26,912 nt of DNA, from positions 1 to 26,912 of the forward strand of contig DGQF01000020.1 of assembly GCA_002389675.1 (NCBI GenBank), in the 5' to 3' direction. Made by a program: the position numbers and the translations under genes. Positions 8,015-15,638 of the stretch are shown one piece after another. The notes beneath the pieces are model-generated. The model was not told the DNA's origin. It saw only the letters and a program-made list of their open reading frames with translations, and searched no databases. The stretch's first letter is position 1, and the number at the start of each line of letters is the position of its first letter. This DNA comes from Gammaproteobacteria bacterium UBA4421. GTDB lineage: Bacteria; Pseudomonadota; Gammaproteobacteria; Pseudomonadales; Azotimanducaceae.

Positions 8015-8461
8015 TTAGGGTGCATCCAAAGAGTTGAGCAGAAAATGCCCGTGACTGATGGCGATGGGCCTGTGGCGATCCTCCTGCCACAGTTCCGTGC
8101 GCACGTTAGCCACCCGCCGCCCGCGTCGTGTGACAAAAGCCTGTCCAAAGGTTGTCTGATCACGGGCTGATCGCAGGTAGTCAAATGACACATCAATGGT
8201 TTGCGGTAGAATTTCCGAAGCGCTGTCATAGATGAGTTGAATCAAGGCGGTCATTTCCATCATTGCGCCGACTGCGCCGCCGTGCAGAGCGGGTAAATTA
8301 GTATTGCCAACGAGTGTTTCTTTGAAGGGCAAGATTGTCATGATGAGGTGGTTATGACGTTCGACTTGGAGGCCTAAAAACTGAGCATATGGAATGTGCT
8401 TGAGTAATTCTTCGACGTCTTTGCCACGTTCTTGCTTGCGTAGTTGTTGCAAAATTTTCAT
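8015..8461 (-). CDS. PaaI-type hotdog thioesterase (second of pair)
   Basis: A 148-residue single-hotdog-domain protein of the PaaI/YbgC-like acyl-CoA thioesterase group. The central helix motif is LHGGAVGAMMEMTAL (about residues 59-73), where HGG binds substrate and the Glu of MMEMT is the likely catalytic acid. Strands TIDVSFDYLRSA and VANVRTELWQ follow as in the family. Its ATG overlaps the stop of the upstream thioesterase gene by the ATGA arrangement, so the two are probably translated together and may form a heterotetramer or divide substrates by chain type. Substrate is unknown. The divergent acyl-CoA ligase nearby suggests the same acyl pool. Confidence 0.87.
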   Translation of the reverse strand: MKILQQLRKQERGKDVEELLKHIPYAQFLGLQVERHNHLIMTILPFKETLVGNTNLPALHGGAVGAMMEMTALIQLIYDSASEILPQTIDVSFDYLRSARDQTTFGQAFVTRRGRRVANVRTELWQEDRHRPIAISHGHFLLNSLDAP

Positions 8462-8928
8462 GACGATTCAGCCTGTGGCGCTGGGCTAAACGGCGTATTG
8501 CGGGTGCCCAACATAAAAGTGGCAGTGCAGGTGGCGACCGGATCATCCGGCGTTTCGGTAAAAGCAACGGCGCGCACAAAAGCGATATTTTGAGTGCGTT
8601 TAAAGCAATGTCCGCGTGCTCGAATATCTTTACCCGGGGTGGCCTGGCCTGTGTAATCAATGCGCAGATCTAAGGTTGCGATGGATATGTCTTCCCGCTG
8701 CATGCCAGGTGGTCGTGCAACCATGCCGGCGACGTTGTCCAATAATGCAGTGATGGCGCCACCGTGTATCACTCCGGTATCCGGATTGCCGATCAGGTGA
8801 GGGGCATATCGAATGGCAAGCTCACATTCGTTTGGGCCTGCGGCAATATATTCGATGCCAATGGCTTGGGAATGAGGCACATTGATTAGGTGTTCTTCGA
8901 AATCATGTTCGTTGGTTTTGTTGGTCAA
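8458..8928 (-). CDS. PaaI-type hotdog thioesterase (first of pair), TTG start
   Basis: A 156-residue hotdog-fold thioesterase. The active-site motif is VIHGGAITALLDNVAG, with Asp in place of the Glu found in its neighbour; TLDLRIDYTGQATPGKDIRARG is the usual following strand pair. The best start is a TTG at 8928, with GGGAG 5 bases upstream. The frame is open further to 9315, but that part runs into the divergent ligase gene, has no family similarity and would antisense-overlap real coding sequence. It is the first gene of a two-gene unit with the next thioesterase (4-base overlap) and is divergent from the acyl-CoA ligase, with only 63 bases between starts that must hold both promoters. Confidence 0.85.
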   Translation of the reverse strand: MTNKTNEHDFEEHLINVPHSQAIGIEYIAAGPNECELAIRYAPHLIGNPDTGVIHGGAITALLDNVAGMVARPPGMQREDISIATLDLRIDYTGQATPGKDIRARGHCFKRTQNIAFVRAVAFTETPDDPVATCTATFMLGTRNTPFSPAPQAESS

Positions 8929-8991
8929 AATTACTCCCAAGGCCGTGATAGAATCGCACGCATTAAAAAAGGTTGAAGGGAGAATTCTACA

Positions 8992-10635
8992 ATGGCAATG
9001 CAGCATACGCCTCTGTTGATGCACACAATCTTGGATCGAGGCGCAAAAGTTGCGCCCAATGAAGAGATTGTCACAGCAACTGAGCATGGCGTGCGTCGAC
9101 AGACCTACAGGCAAACTAGAGATCGGGCGCATCAACTTGCGCATGCGTTGAAAGCCGCCGGTATAGCGGTTGGAGATCGGGTGGGCACTTTTATGTGGAA
9201 CGGGTCTCGGCACTTGGAGGCCTACCATGCATGTGCGGGTATGGGTGCCGTGCTGCACACGCTGAACATCAGGCTGTCGGCGAAAGACCTTGAATATATT
9301 ATCGGTCATGCTCAAGACAAGATTATTATTGTAGATGCTGACGCCTTGCCGTTATTGGAGGTGCTCAAGGATCGGATGCCGTCGGTACAACAAGTGGTGG
9401 TTGCGACCGAAGAAGGGTTTGAAGGGTGGCAAACGCAACTGCCAAATCCTATAGATTATGAAGCGTTTATTGACGGCCATCCTGCCGATTTCGACTGGCC
9501 GGTGATTGATGAAAATTCCTCGTTAGGACTGTGCTACACCAGTGGTACCACGGGTAATCCAAAAGGGGTGGAATACGAACACCGCTCCCAATATCTGCAC
9601 ACTATGGCCCAAGCGATGACAGATTCGATGGGATTGTCTGCGACAGATACATTGTTAGGTATCGTGCCCATGTTCCATGCGATGGGATGGGGTTTGCCTT
9701 GGACGGCATTGATGTTGGGTTGCAAACAGGTTTTGCCGCATCGATTTATGGATCCGCAGAGGCTGCTTGATTTGCTTCAGTCCGAGGGCGTGACGTTGTC
9801 TGCGGGTGTGCCCACGATTTGGCAGGGCATCAAGGGGTTATATGAGAGTGACCCTGCCAAATACGATTTGTCTTCTCTGAGTCGTTTGACTTGTGGTGGC
9901 AGTTCACCGCCGCCGTCCTTGATCCGCTGGTATTGGGATACCTTAAACGTTGAGATGATTCAGGGTTGGGGGATGACTGAAACGTCGCCTTTGGCGACAT
10001 TGTCGCGTCGCGTGATGAAGCGATCTCAGCTTTCTATCAGTGAAGATCAACAATTTGCGAATGTTGCAAAAGCGGGTCAGGTGATTCCTGGCATAGAACT
10101 GGAGATATTCGACGAAGACTTTCAGCCTTTGCCTCACGATGGAGAGACTGTTGGCGAAATACTGGTTCGAGGCCCCTGGATTTGCTCTGAATACTATAAT
10201 AATCCACAACCTGAGAAGTTCCATGATGGATGGCTGATTACCGGTGATGTGGGGAAAATTGATTCTGAAGAGTATCTAATCATCAGTGACCGCTCGAAGG
10301 ATTTGGTGAAGAGTGGAGGTGAGTGGATTTCTTCTGTTGATCTCGAGAATCATATAGTTGCTCTTGATGGGGTGTCTCAGGCCTGTGTTGTGGCGCAACC
10401 GCACCCCAAATGGGACGAACGGCCCATCGCCTTGGTGGTGCTTGAAGCCGGTCGGGATGTGGCTGTAGCGCAAGTGATGACCCATTGTGAAGAAGCCTTC
10501 GCCAAATGGCAGTTACCTGACGATGTGCTGTATGTGGATTCAATTCCACTGACCTCTACGGGTAAGATGGATAAGAAAGTTGTGCGTGCTCGGCTAGAGC
10601 AAGAGGGCTATACTCTCCCGAGTTTGCGGGATTAA
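8992..10635 (+). CDS. AMP-forming acyl-CoA synthetase (AlkK/DmdB-like)
   Basis: A 547-residue ANL-superfamily enzyme that adenylates a carboxylic acid and transfers it to CoA. Motifs in order: P-loop TSGTTGNPKGV (from about 183), GWGMTETSP (about 325), TGDVG with the ribose-binding Asp (about 419), RSKDLVKSGGEW hinge region, and STGKMDKK with the likely catalytic Lys525. The overall layout fits the medium-chain acyl-CoA ligase AlkK and the methylmercaptopropionate ligase DmdB; which acid is used cannot be told from sequence. The ATG at 8992 has AAGGGAG 9 bases upstream. It is followed at 33 bases by an MFS gene and then an amidohydrolase on the same strand, a likely operon. Confidence 0.93.
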   Translation: MAMQHTPLLMHTILDRGAKVAPNEEIVTATEHGVRRQTYRQTRDRAHQLAHALKAAGIAVGDRVGTFMWNGSRHLEAYHACAGMGAVLHTLNIRLSAKDLEYIIGHAQDKIIIVDADALPLLEVLKDRMPSVQQVVVATEEGFEGWQTQLPNPIDYEAFIDGHPADFDWPVIDENSSLGLCYTSGTTGNPKGVEYEHRSQYLHTMAQAMTDSMGLSATDTLLGIVPMFHAMGWGLPWTALMLGCKQVLPHRFMDPQRLLDLLQSEGVTLSAGVPTIWQGIKGLYESDPAKYDLSSLSRLTCGGSSPPPSLIRWYWDTLNVEMIQGWGMTETSPLATLSRRVMKRSQLSISEDQQFANVAKAGQVIPGIELEIFDEDFQPLPHDGETVGEILVRGPWICSEYYNNPQPEKFHDGWLITGDVGKIDSEEYLIISDRSKDLVKSGGEWISSVDLENHIVALDGVSQACVVAQPHPKWDERPIALVVLEAGRDVAVAQVMTHCEEAFAKWQLPDDVLYVDSIPLTSTGKMDKKVVRARLEQEGYTLPSLRD

Positions 10636-10668
10636 TCAGTCTAACAATGGCGCAAAGGTGTGCCGCAA

Positions 10669-11817
10669 ATGAATCTGCCGCTGGAATATCGGTGGATTGC
10701 TGCGGCCACTTTGGTGATGGCCGCTGCGTTAGGCATCGGTCGATTTGCGTATACCCCGTTATTGCCCCAGATGGTCAGCGAGTTAGGTTGGCGCTTAGGC
10801 GCGGCAGGTGATCTGGCCAGCGCCAATTATCTAGGTTATATGATCGGGGCTTTTCTAGCACCGAGTGTCTTCCGGACACGCCATGTGCGTCTTTGGGTTG
10901 CGCTGAGTTTTATGGCCAGCGTGGCAACAACCTACTTGGGCGCGCAAATAACTCAATTTTCGGCATGGTTTGCCTTGCGGTTCTTGGCCGGCGTATCCAG
11001 TGCTTTTTGTTTAGTGATTATGACCACCCACTTGATTCACGTGCTGTCCAATTTGGATAAAAGTAGCCTCGGCAACGTGCATTTTTCCGGGATTGGTGTG
11101 GGTATATTGGTATGCATGTTGAGCCTTTCGAGCAGCGATCCCGTGCAGGTCCAATGGGCGCGACTGGGTGGCATAGCCGCCGTGCTAATGGCTGGCGCAT
11201 GGATGCTCTTGGCGGACCAACCCTTGGGGTTGCCCGATAGCTATGGCGGCCGCGCAGGTAGCCGTCCTGATCCTGCTCCCGCAATTGTGTGGCGGCTAAT
11301 TATCGGCTACGGTTTTTTCGGCTTTGGCTATGTCATCTGCGCAACGTTTATTGTAGTGATTGCTGAATCGATCAGTGGGATATCAAATGCGGGGCTGGTT
11401 TGGTGGGCAGTGGGTTTGTCGCTGGTGCCCTCTGTTTATCTATGGCAGCTGGCGGCTAATCGCTGGGGGATTACTCCGGCGTTGCTTGCGGCGTACTTGG
11501 TACAGTGCGTGGGTGTATTGATTGCCGCTGTCAGCGGCAATATCTATATGCTGTTGTTGGCGTGTGTCCTGCTTGGCAGCACTTTTGCAGCCATTACCGC
11601 GTTGGGCATTAGTGCCGCGCGCGCGGCAATGCCCAATAGGGTGGCATTTGCGGTTAGTGCGATGACGCTGTCGTTTGCGTTAGGTCAATTGTTAGGGCCG
11701 GCTTTGGCGGGGCGCATGGCGGATGCCTTTGGGAACTTTTTTTGGGCCTTTATGCTTGCCGCTGTGCTTTTGTTTGCGGCAGCGGCACTGACGTTGCAAA
11801 GGCGGCCGAGAACTTGA
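10669..11817 (+). CDS. YbfB/YjiJ family MFS transporter
   Basis: A 382-residue inner-membrane carrier with about 12 hydrophobic segments. The N-terminus has GIGRFAYTPLLPQM in TM1, characteristic of the YbfB/YjiJ branch of the major facilitator superfamily, followed by SANYLGYMIGAF in TM2. No family substrate is firmly known. ATG 10669 with AAAGG about 10 bases upstream is preferred over a GTG at 10660. It sits between the acyl-CoA ligase (33 bases) and the amidohydrolase (62 bases), which suggests it carries the substrate or product of those enzymes; this is inference from context. Confidence 0.87.
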   Translation: MNLPLEYRWIAAATLVMAAALGIGRFAYTPLLPQMVSELGWRLGAAGDLASANYLGYMIGAFLAPSVFRTRHVRLWVALSFMASVATTYLGAQITQFSAWFALRFLAGVSSAFCLVIMTTHLIHVLSNLDKSSLGNVHFSGIGVGILVCMLSLSSSDPVQVQWARLGGIAAVLMAGAWMLLADQPLGLPDSYGGRAGSRPDPAPAIVWRLIIGYGFFGFGYVICATFIVVIAESISGISNAGLVWWAVGLSLVPSVYLWQLAANRWGITPALLAAYLVQCVGVLIAAVSGNIYMLLLACVLLGSTFAAITALGISAARAAMPNRVAFAVSAMTLSFALGQLLGPALAGRMADAFGNFFWAFMLAAVLLFAAAALTLQRRPRT

Positions 11818-11879
11818 AAGCTCGCTAAGGATCGTGGTGGCTTGCTAGACTGTGGGCGAACGAACCAGTGGAAGACGCG

Positions 11880-13679
11880 GTGATAAAAGAGAACCTAGAG
11901 CTCAAACGTGCGAGCGTTGAATCTGATTTATGCGATGTCTTAGTCCCGCGGGAGCACAGTACAGATCCTTTTGCTTGTCCATGCTGCGCTAACGTTTTTC
12001 AAGAAACCTTGCGCACGGCTGGCATCGACGTGGCGGATCACGTGGAGGGTTTGAGCCGTCGTGCTGATCCTTTGCAAGGGTCTTGCCTGATTGTAAATGC
12101 CCATATACTGACGATGGATAAATCGCAGCCCAAAGCGCAAGCGCTTTGGGTGCAAGATGGGAAAATTGCCTGGGTTGGCGCAATGGATGCGTTACCGCCG
12201 GAGGCCTTGGATGAGGAAACGGTGGACTGTCAGGGTAAGTTTGTCATGCCGGGCTTTATTGATCCGCACATGCACTTAGCACCGCTGGCGATGATGCATC
12301 AATTTGAAAATTTGAGCCCATTTAGATTTGAAAGCACTGATTTGGCATTGTCTCATCTTCGTAATATTGCGCGGGATGTGCCGCCGGGGCAGTGGATTGT
12401 TGGGCGTCAGTTTGATCCGTCGTTGCAGCGGGGTCCTGAATTCTTGACCCGAGAGTTGTTGGACAGTGTAAGTAATGACCACCCAATTTTCATTTATAAC
12501 GCCTCGCTGCATTTGGCGTATTGTAATTCTCTGGCGTTGGCCATTGGCGGCGTAAACGCGCAAACACCAGACCCAAAAGGTGCAGAAGTTGGTCGAGATG
12601 GTGCAGGTGAGCCCAATGGTGTGCTCAAAGGGGGACCGGCGATGGCATTGGTGGCGCGCCATAACCCACTCACAAGGCAACAAAACATTGCTGAAGCATG
12701 CTTAAGCGTGTTTGCTCATGCCAATACGCTGGGTATTACAATGCTTTGTGATCAAGGAACTGGATTATTTCAGGGCGTGAGAGAGCTTGATTTATACCGT
12801 GGCCTGCGGGACAGCCAACGTATGACGGTCCGCTTGCGCTATTCCGTGGCACATGCGATTGCTCAGCAATGGGATGATATGGATCTTAGCTGGGGTGAGG
12901 GTGATCAGTGGCTTAGATTAACCGGCTGGAAAATAGTCAGTGATGGTTCCAATCAGGGCCGCACGGGTTTGCAACGAACCCCGTTTTTGGATTCAGAATC
13001 CGTCGGCATTGCTTATGTTGAAGTAGACGAACTCAATACTGCCGTTGAAAAACGGCTGCGTGAGGGTTGGGCAGTCTGCATCCATGCCAACGGTGATGCC
13101 GCAATTGATAGAGTTCTGGATGCATTTGAGCTTGCTGTGAGTCAGGGGCTGGACCCCGCGACGGCGCGTTGCCGCATTGAACATTGTAGTATTTTGCATG
13201 ACGAGCAAATTGAGCGTATGGCCAAGATGGGGCTCTCACCAAGCTTTCTGATTGGACATGTTCATTATTGGGGCGATGCGCTAATTAGGAATGTCTTTGG
13301 TGCAGAAAAAACTGCACTTCTGGATCGTACGGGTGCTTGTGAGGTCGCCGGCATTCGTTGGACAATTCATTCGGACGATCCGGTCACGGAAATGAATCCG
13401 CTGCGCTGTATTGAAAACGCTGTGACTCGTCAAATGTGGCGAACTGATGAGGTATTATCACCCCAGGAATGTATATCGGTTGATTCTGCTTTGCGCGCAA
13501 TGACCATTGATGCTGCCTGGCAGTGCCATTCGGATCATGAAGTAGGCAGCCTTACTGTGGGCAAATATGCTGATTTTATTGTCTTGGAAACAGACCCGCG
13601 CTTGGTTGCGCCCGCACAGTTAAGCCAAATCGCGGTACAAGAAACTTGGGTAAGCGGCGAACGAGTTTATGTCGCTTGA
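11880..13679 (+). CDS. YtcJ-like metal-dependent amidohydrolase
   Basis: A 599-residue amidohydrolase-superfamily enzyme (COG1574/YtcJ type). The metal ligands are visible: HMH in PGFIDPHMH (about 130-132), Lys in GWKIVSDGSNQGRTG (about 351, the position that varies or is carboxylated in the superfamily), His in IHANGDAAIDR (about 402), His in RIEHCSI (about 435) and Asp in HSDDPVTEMNP (about 499). The C-terminal beta-sandwich ends GKYADFIVLETDP. The first 65 residues precede the hydrolase domain and contain FACPCCAN, a compact Cys cluster of unknown role. GTG 11880 with GGAAG 5 bases upstream is preferred; an in-frame GTG at 11868 adds four residues. There is no signal peptide, so it is cytoplasmic. 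The substrate is unknown. Confidence 0.9.
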   Translation: MIKENLELKRASVESDLCDVLVPREHSTDPFACPCCANVFQETLRTAGIDVADHVEGLSRRADPLQGSCLIVNAHILTMDKSQPKAQALWVQDGKIAWVGAMDALPPEALDEETVDCQGKFVMPGFIDPHMHLAPLAMMHQFENLSPFRFESTDLALSHLRNIARDVPPGQWIVGRQFDPSLQRGPEFLTRELLDSVSNDHPIFIYNASLHLAYCNSLALAIGGVNAQTPDPKGAEVGRDGAGEPNGVLKGGPAMALVARHNPLTRQQNIAEACLSVFAHANTLGITMLCDQGTGLFQGVRELDLYRGLRDSQRMTVRLRYSVAHAIAQQWDDMDLSWGEGDQWLRLTGWKIVSDGSNQGRTGLQRTPFLDSESVGIAYVEVDELNTAVEKRLREGWAVCIHANGDAAIDRVLDAFELAVSQGLDPATARCRIEHCSILHDEQIERMAKMGLSPSFLIGHVHYWGDALIRNVFGAEKTALLDRTGACEVAGIRWTIHSDDPVTEMNPLRCIENAVTRQMWRTDEVLSPQECISVDSALRAMTIDAAWQCHSDHEVGSLTVGKYADFIVLETDPRLVAPAQLSQIAVQETWVSGERVYVA

Positions 13680-13750
13680 TGAACATACGTTGAACTTGCG
13701 ATGTATGGGAGCAACGCCGCGAGCCGGCTTTTGGAATAGAGGATGTAGCG

Positions 13751-14686
13751 ATGCAATTTAAAAACCGAATCACCGAACTGCTGGGCGTGGAAATACCCCT
13801 GGTACAGGCACCAATGGGCTGGATTGCACGCTCACCTTTGGCCTCGGCAGTCTCCAACAGTGGGGCGTTAGGCATTATTGAAACCTCCTCTGGTGAACTC
13901 GATGTGATACGCGAAGAAATTATAAAAATGCGGGATCTCACAGATAAGCCATTTGGCGTCAACATCGCCCAAGCATTTGTTCGAGATCCAAAAATCGTTC
14001 AATTTGTCATTGATCAGGGGGTCAGATTTGTGACGACTTCGGCGGGTAATCCACAGCGCTATACGCAGGAATTAAAATCGGCCGGGCTCACTGTGTTTCA
14101 TGTTGTTCCGAGTTTAGATGCCGCGCTTAAGGCGGTGGATGCAGGCGTAGACGGACTTGTGGTTGAAGGTGGTGAGGGTGGCGGCTTTAAAAATCCGCAG
14201 GATGTCTCGACGATGGTTTTATTGCCTTTAATTCGTTCTAAGGTCGATGTGCCGATTATTGCCGCGGGAGGTTTTATTGACGGAGCCTCCATGGCAGCGG
14301 CATTTGCTTTGGGTGCCGAAGCGGTGCAGATGGGGACGCGGATGGTGTCTGCTGCGGAATCACCCGTCCATGAAAATTGGAAACAGGCCATCATCAATGC
14401 CAAAGAAACGGATACAGTATTTCTAAATCGGGCGCATTCGCCGGCCCTGCGTGCACTGCGTACGGAAAAAACAACTCGGCTAGAGTTCGAGACTGAAAAG
14501 AATGTCATGGCTGAGTTTGGCCAGGCGTTAGAGCTCTATTTTGGCGGTGATATGGAAGCTAGCATTGCCCTAACCGGTCAGGTGGCTGGTCGTATAGATA
14601 GCGTCCGCCCGGTCGCTGATGTGATTGCAGAAGTTAAGGCAGAGTTTTTTGCCACCGTTTCGGCTTTATCCAAGCAGTACCTTTAG
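13751..14686 (+). CDS. Nitronate monooxygenase-like flavoprotein lacking the usual His
   Basis: A 311-residue TIM-barrel FMN protein of the nitronate monooxygenase / FabK / 2-nitropropane dioxygenase family. Seen: VQAPMGWIA at strand 1, FGVNI, VEGGEGGGFKNP (about 138-149), IIAAGGFIDG (about 169-178) and the phosphate-binding AVQMGTRM (about 191-198). In canonical nitronate monooxygenases the fourth motif is of the type GxEAGGH, with a catalytic His; here it is GGEGGGF, with Phe146. The gene is therefore better described as NMO-like; it may be an NAD(P)H-dependent reductase of another substrate. The ATG at 13751 has GAGG 8 bases upstream. It follows the amidohydrolase by 71 bases on the same strand. 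Confidence 0.85.
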   Translation: MQFKNRITELLGVEIPLVQAPMGWIARSPLASAVSNSGALGIIETSSGELDVIREEIIKMRDLTDKPFGVNIAQAFVRDPKIVQFVIDQGVRFVTTSAGNPQRYTQELKSAGLTVFHVVPSLDAALKAVDAGVDGLVVEGGEGGGFKNPQDVSTMVLLPLIRSKVDVPIIAAGGFIDGASMAAAFALGAEAVQMGTRMVSAAESPVHENWKQAIINAKETDTVFLNRAHSPALRALRTEKTTRLEFETEKNVMAEFGQALELYFGGDMEASIALTGQVAGRIDSVRPVADVIAEVKAEFFATVSALSKQYL

Positions 14687-14767
14687 CGCTGTATGGGCTC
14701 CCACTGAGGCGTCTTTAAGCGCGATTACCTCCTCGTGTGGCTTTGGTGCCGACTGTGTCACATCGAA

Positions 14768-14825
14768 AAAGAACGTTTCCCGTTAGACTTTTCTCGAGGC
14801 TTGAACCGGAACAAGGACGTTCTTT
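14768..14825. repeat. Inverted repeat downstream of NMO-like gene
   Basis: AAAGAACGT (14768-14776) and its exact complement ACGTTCTTT (14817-14825) face each other across 40 bases, with a further TTCC/GGAA match inside. It lies in the 187-base gap between the NMO-like gene and the outer-membrane protein gene. It could be a weak 3' hairpin or a regulator site; there is no T-run, so it is not called a terminator. Nothing else stands out in this gap. Confidence 0.4.
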
Positions 14826-14873
14826 GATTTAGACGCGCACAGTGGACTTGCGTTTAAAAAAGGTACATTCCCG

Positions 14874-15632
14874 ATGGGTAAATTGATCTGTGGACGTGTG
14901 ATTATTTTCATTCTGGCTGTTTTGCCGTTGAGTGCGGCGCAGTCCGATACTTTGTTTGGGCTCTATGCGGGCGCTGGTGCGTGGCAGCAAGATTATAGCG
15001 GTGTTGTGGACTCGGGAACGTCGATGGTTGACCTCGAGGATGACCTTGGCCTGGGCAACGACAACAGCATGGTCCTGTATGCAGCCATGGAGCATGGCTT
15101 GCCGTTACTGCCCAATGTGCGCGGACAGTTTTTAAAGTTGGATGTACAGGGCAATAATATCCTTTCGAGAACCATCGACTTTAATGGCGAAACATTCTCT
15201 GCGACAGAGCCTCTGGGAACAATTATTGACCTTACGCAAAGAGATGCGGTGTTGTACTACCAGGTGATTGATCAGGCCGTTTCATTTGACTTTGGTATGG
15301 TTGTCAGCTTGATGAAAGGGTCAGTTGAAATGGCTAGCCAAGCCGAACGCAGCGAAGCGAAATTCAACGAAGTAGTGCCTATGCTGTTTATGAAAATGCG
15401 TGCAGATATCCCGCGAACCGGATTTTGGTTGGGCGCTCAGGCTCAGGGTGTTACCTATGATGGTAATAAGGTCGCAGAGTTTGATGCGCAAATTGGCTGG
15501 GAGAGTAAAGCTGGTATTGGGTTTGAAGCGGGTTACCGCGCAGTTCAAATTGAATTCAACAATTTTGACGACATAGACCATGCAGAAATTGATGTACAAG
15601 GCCCTTATGCGGCCATTAATTATCACTTCTAG
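14874..15632 (+). CDS. TIGR04219-type outer-membrane beta-barrel protein
   Basis: A 252-residue exported protein. A signal peptide (MGKLICGRVIIFILAVLPLSAAQS) is followed by DTLFGLYAGAGAWQQDYSG, an N-terminal pattern of the TIGR04219 outer-membrane family, and by LYAAMEHGLPLLPNVRGQF, its second typical block. The rest is alternating short strands and the protein ends INYHF with a C-terminal Phe, the usual signal for barrel insertion. Function of the family is unknown. The ATG at 14874 has AAGG about 10 bases upstream. It precedes glcD by only 6 bases, so it may share a transcript with the glycolate oxidase genes; that could make it an uptake or housekeeping barrel, but this is only context. 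Confidence 0.8.
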   Translation: MGKLICGRVIIFILAVLPLSAAQSDTLFGLYAGAGAWQQDYSGVVDSGTSMVDLEDDLGLGNDNSMVLYAAMEHGLPLLPNVRGQFLKLDVQGNNILSRTIDFNGETFSATEPLGTIIDLTQRDAVLYYQVIDQAVSFDFGMVVSLMKGSVEMASQAERSEAKFNEVVPMLFMKMRADIPRTGFWLGAQAQGVTYDGNKVAEFDAQIGWESKAGIGFEAGYRAVQIEFNNFDDIDHAEIDVQGPYAAINYHF

Positions 15633-15638
15633 GCCCGG

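Noticed and set aside
8929..9315. N-terminal extension of the first thioesterase
   Set aside because: It would overlap the start of the acyl-CoA ligase antisense and has no family similarity; a TTG with a strong ribosome site explains the start.
13716..13732. GCCG/CGGC hairpin followed by TTTT after the amidohydrolase gene
   Set aside because: Only four pairs, too weak to call a terminator.
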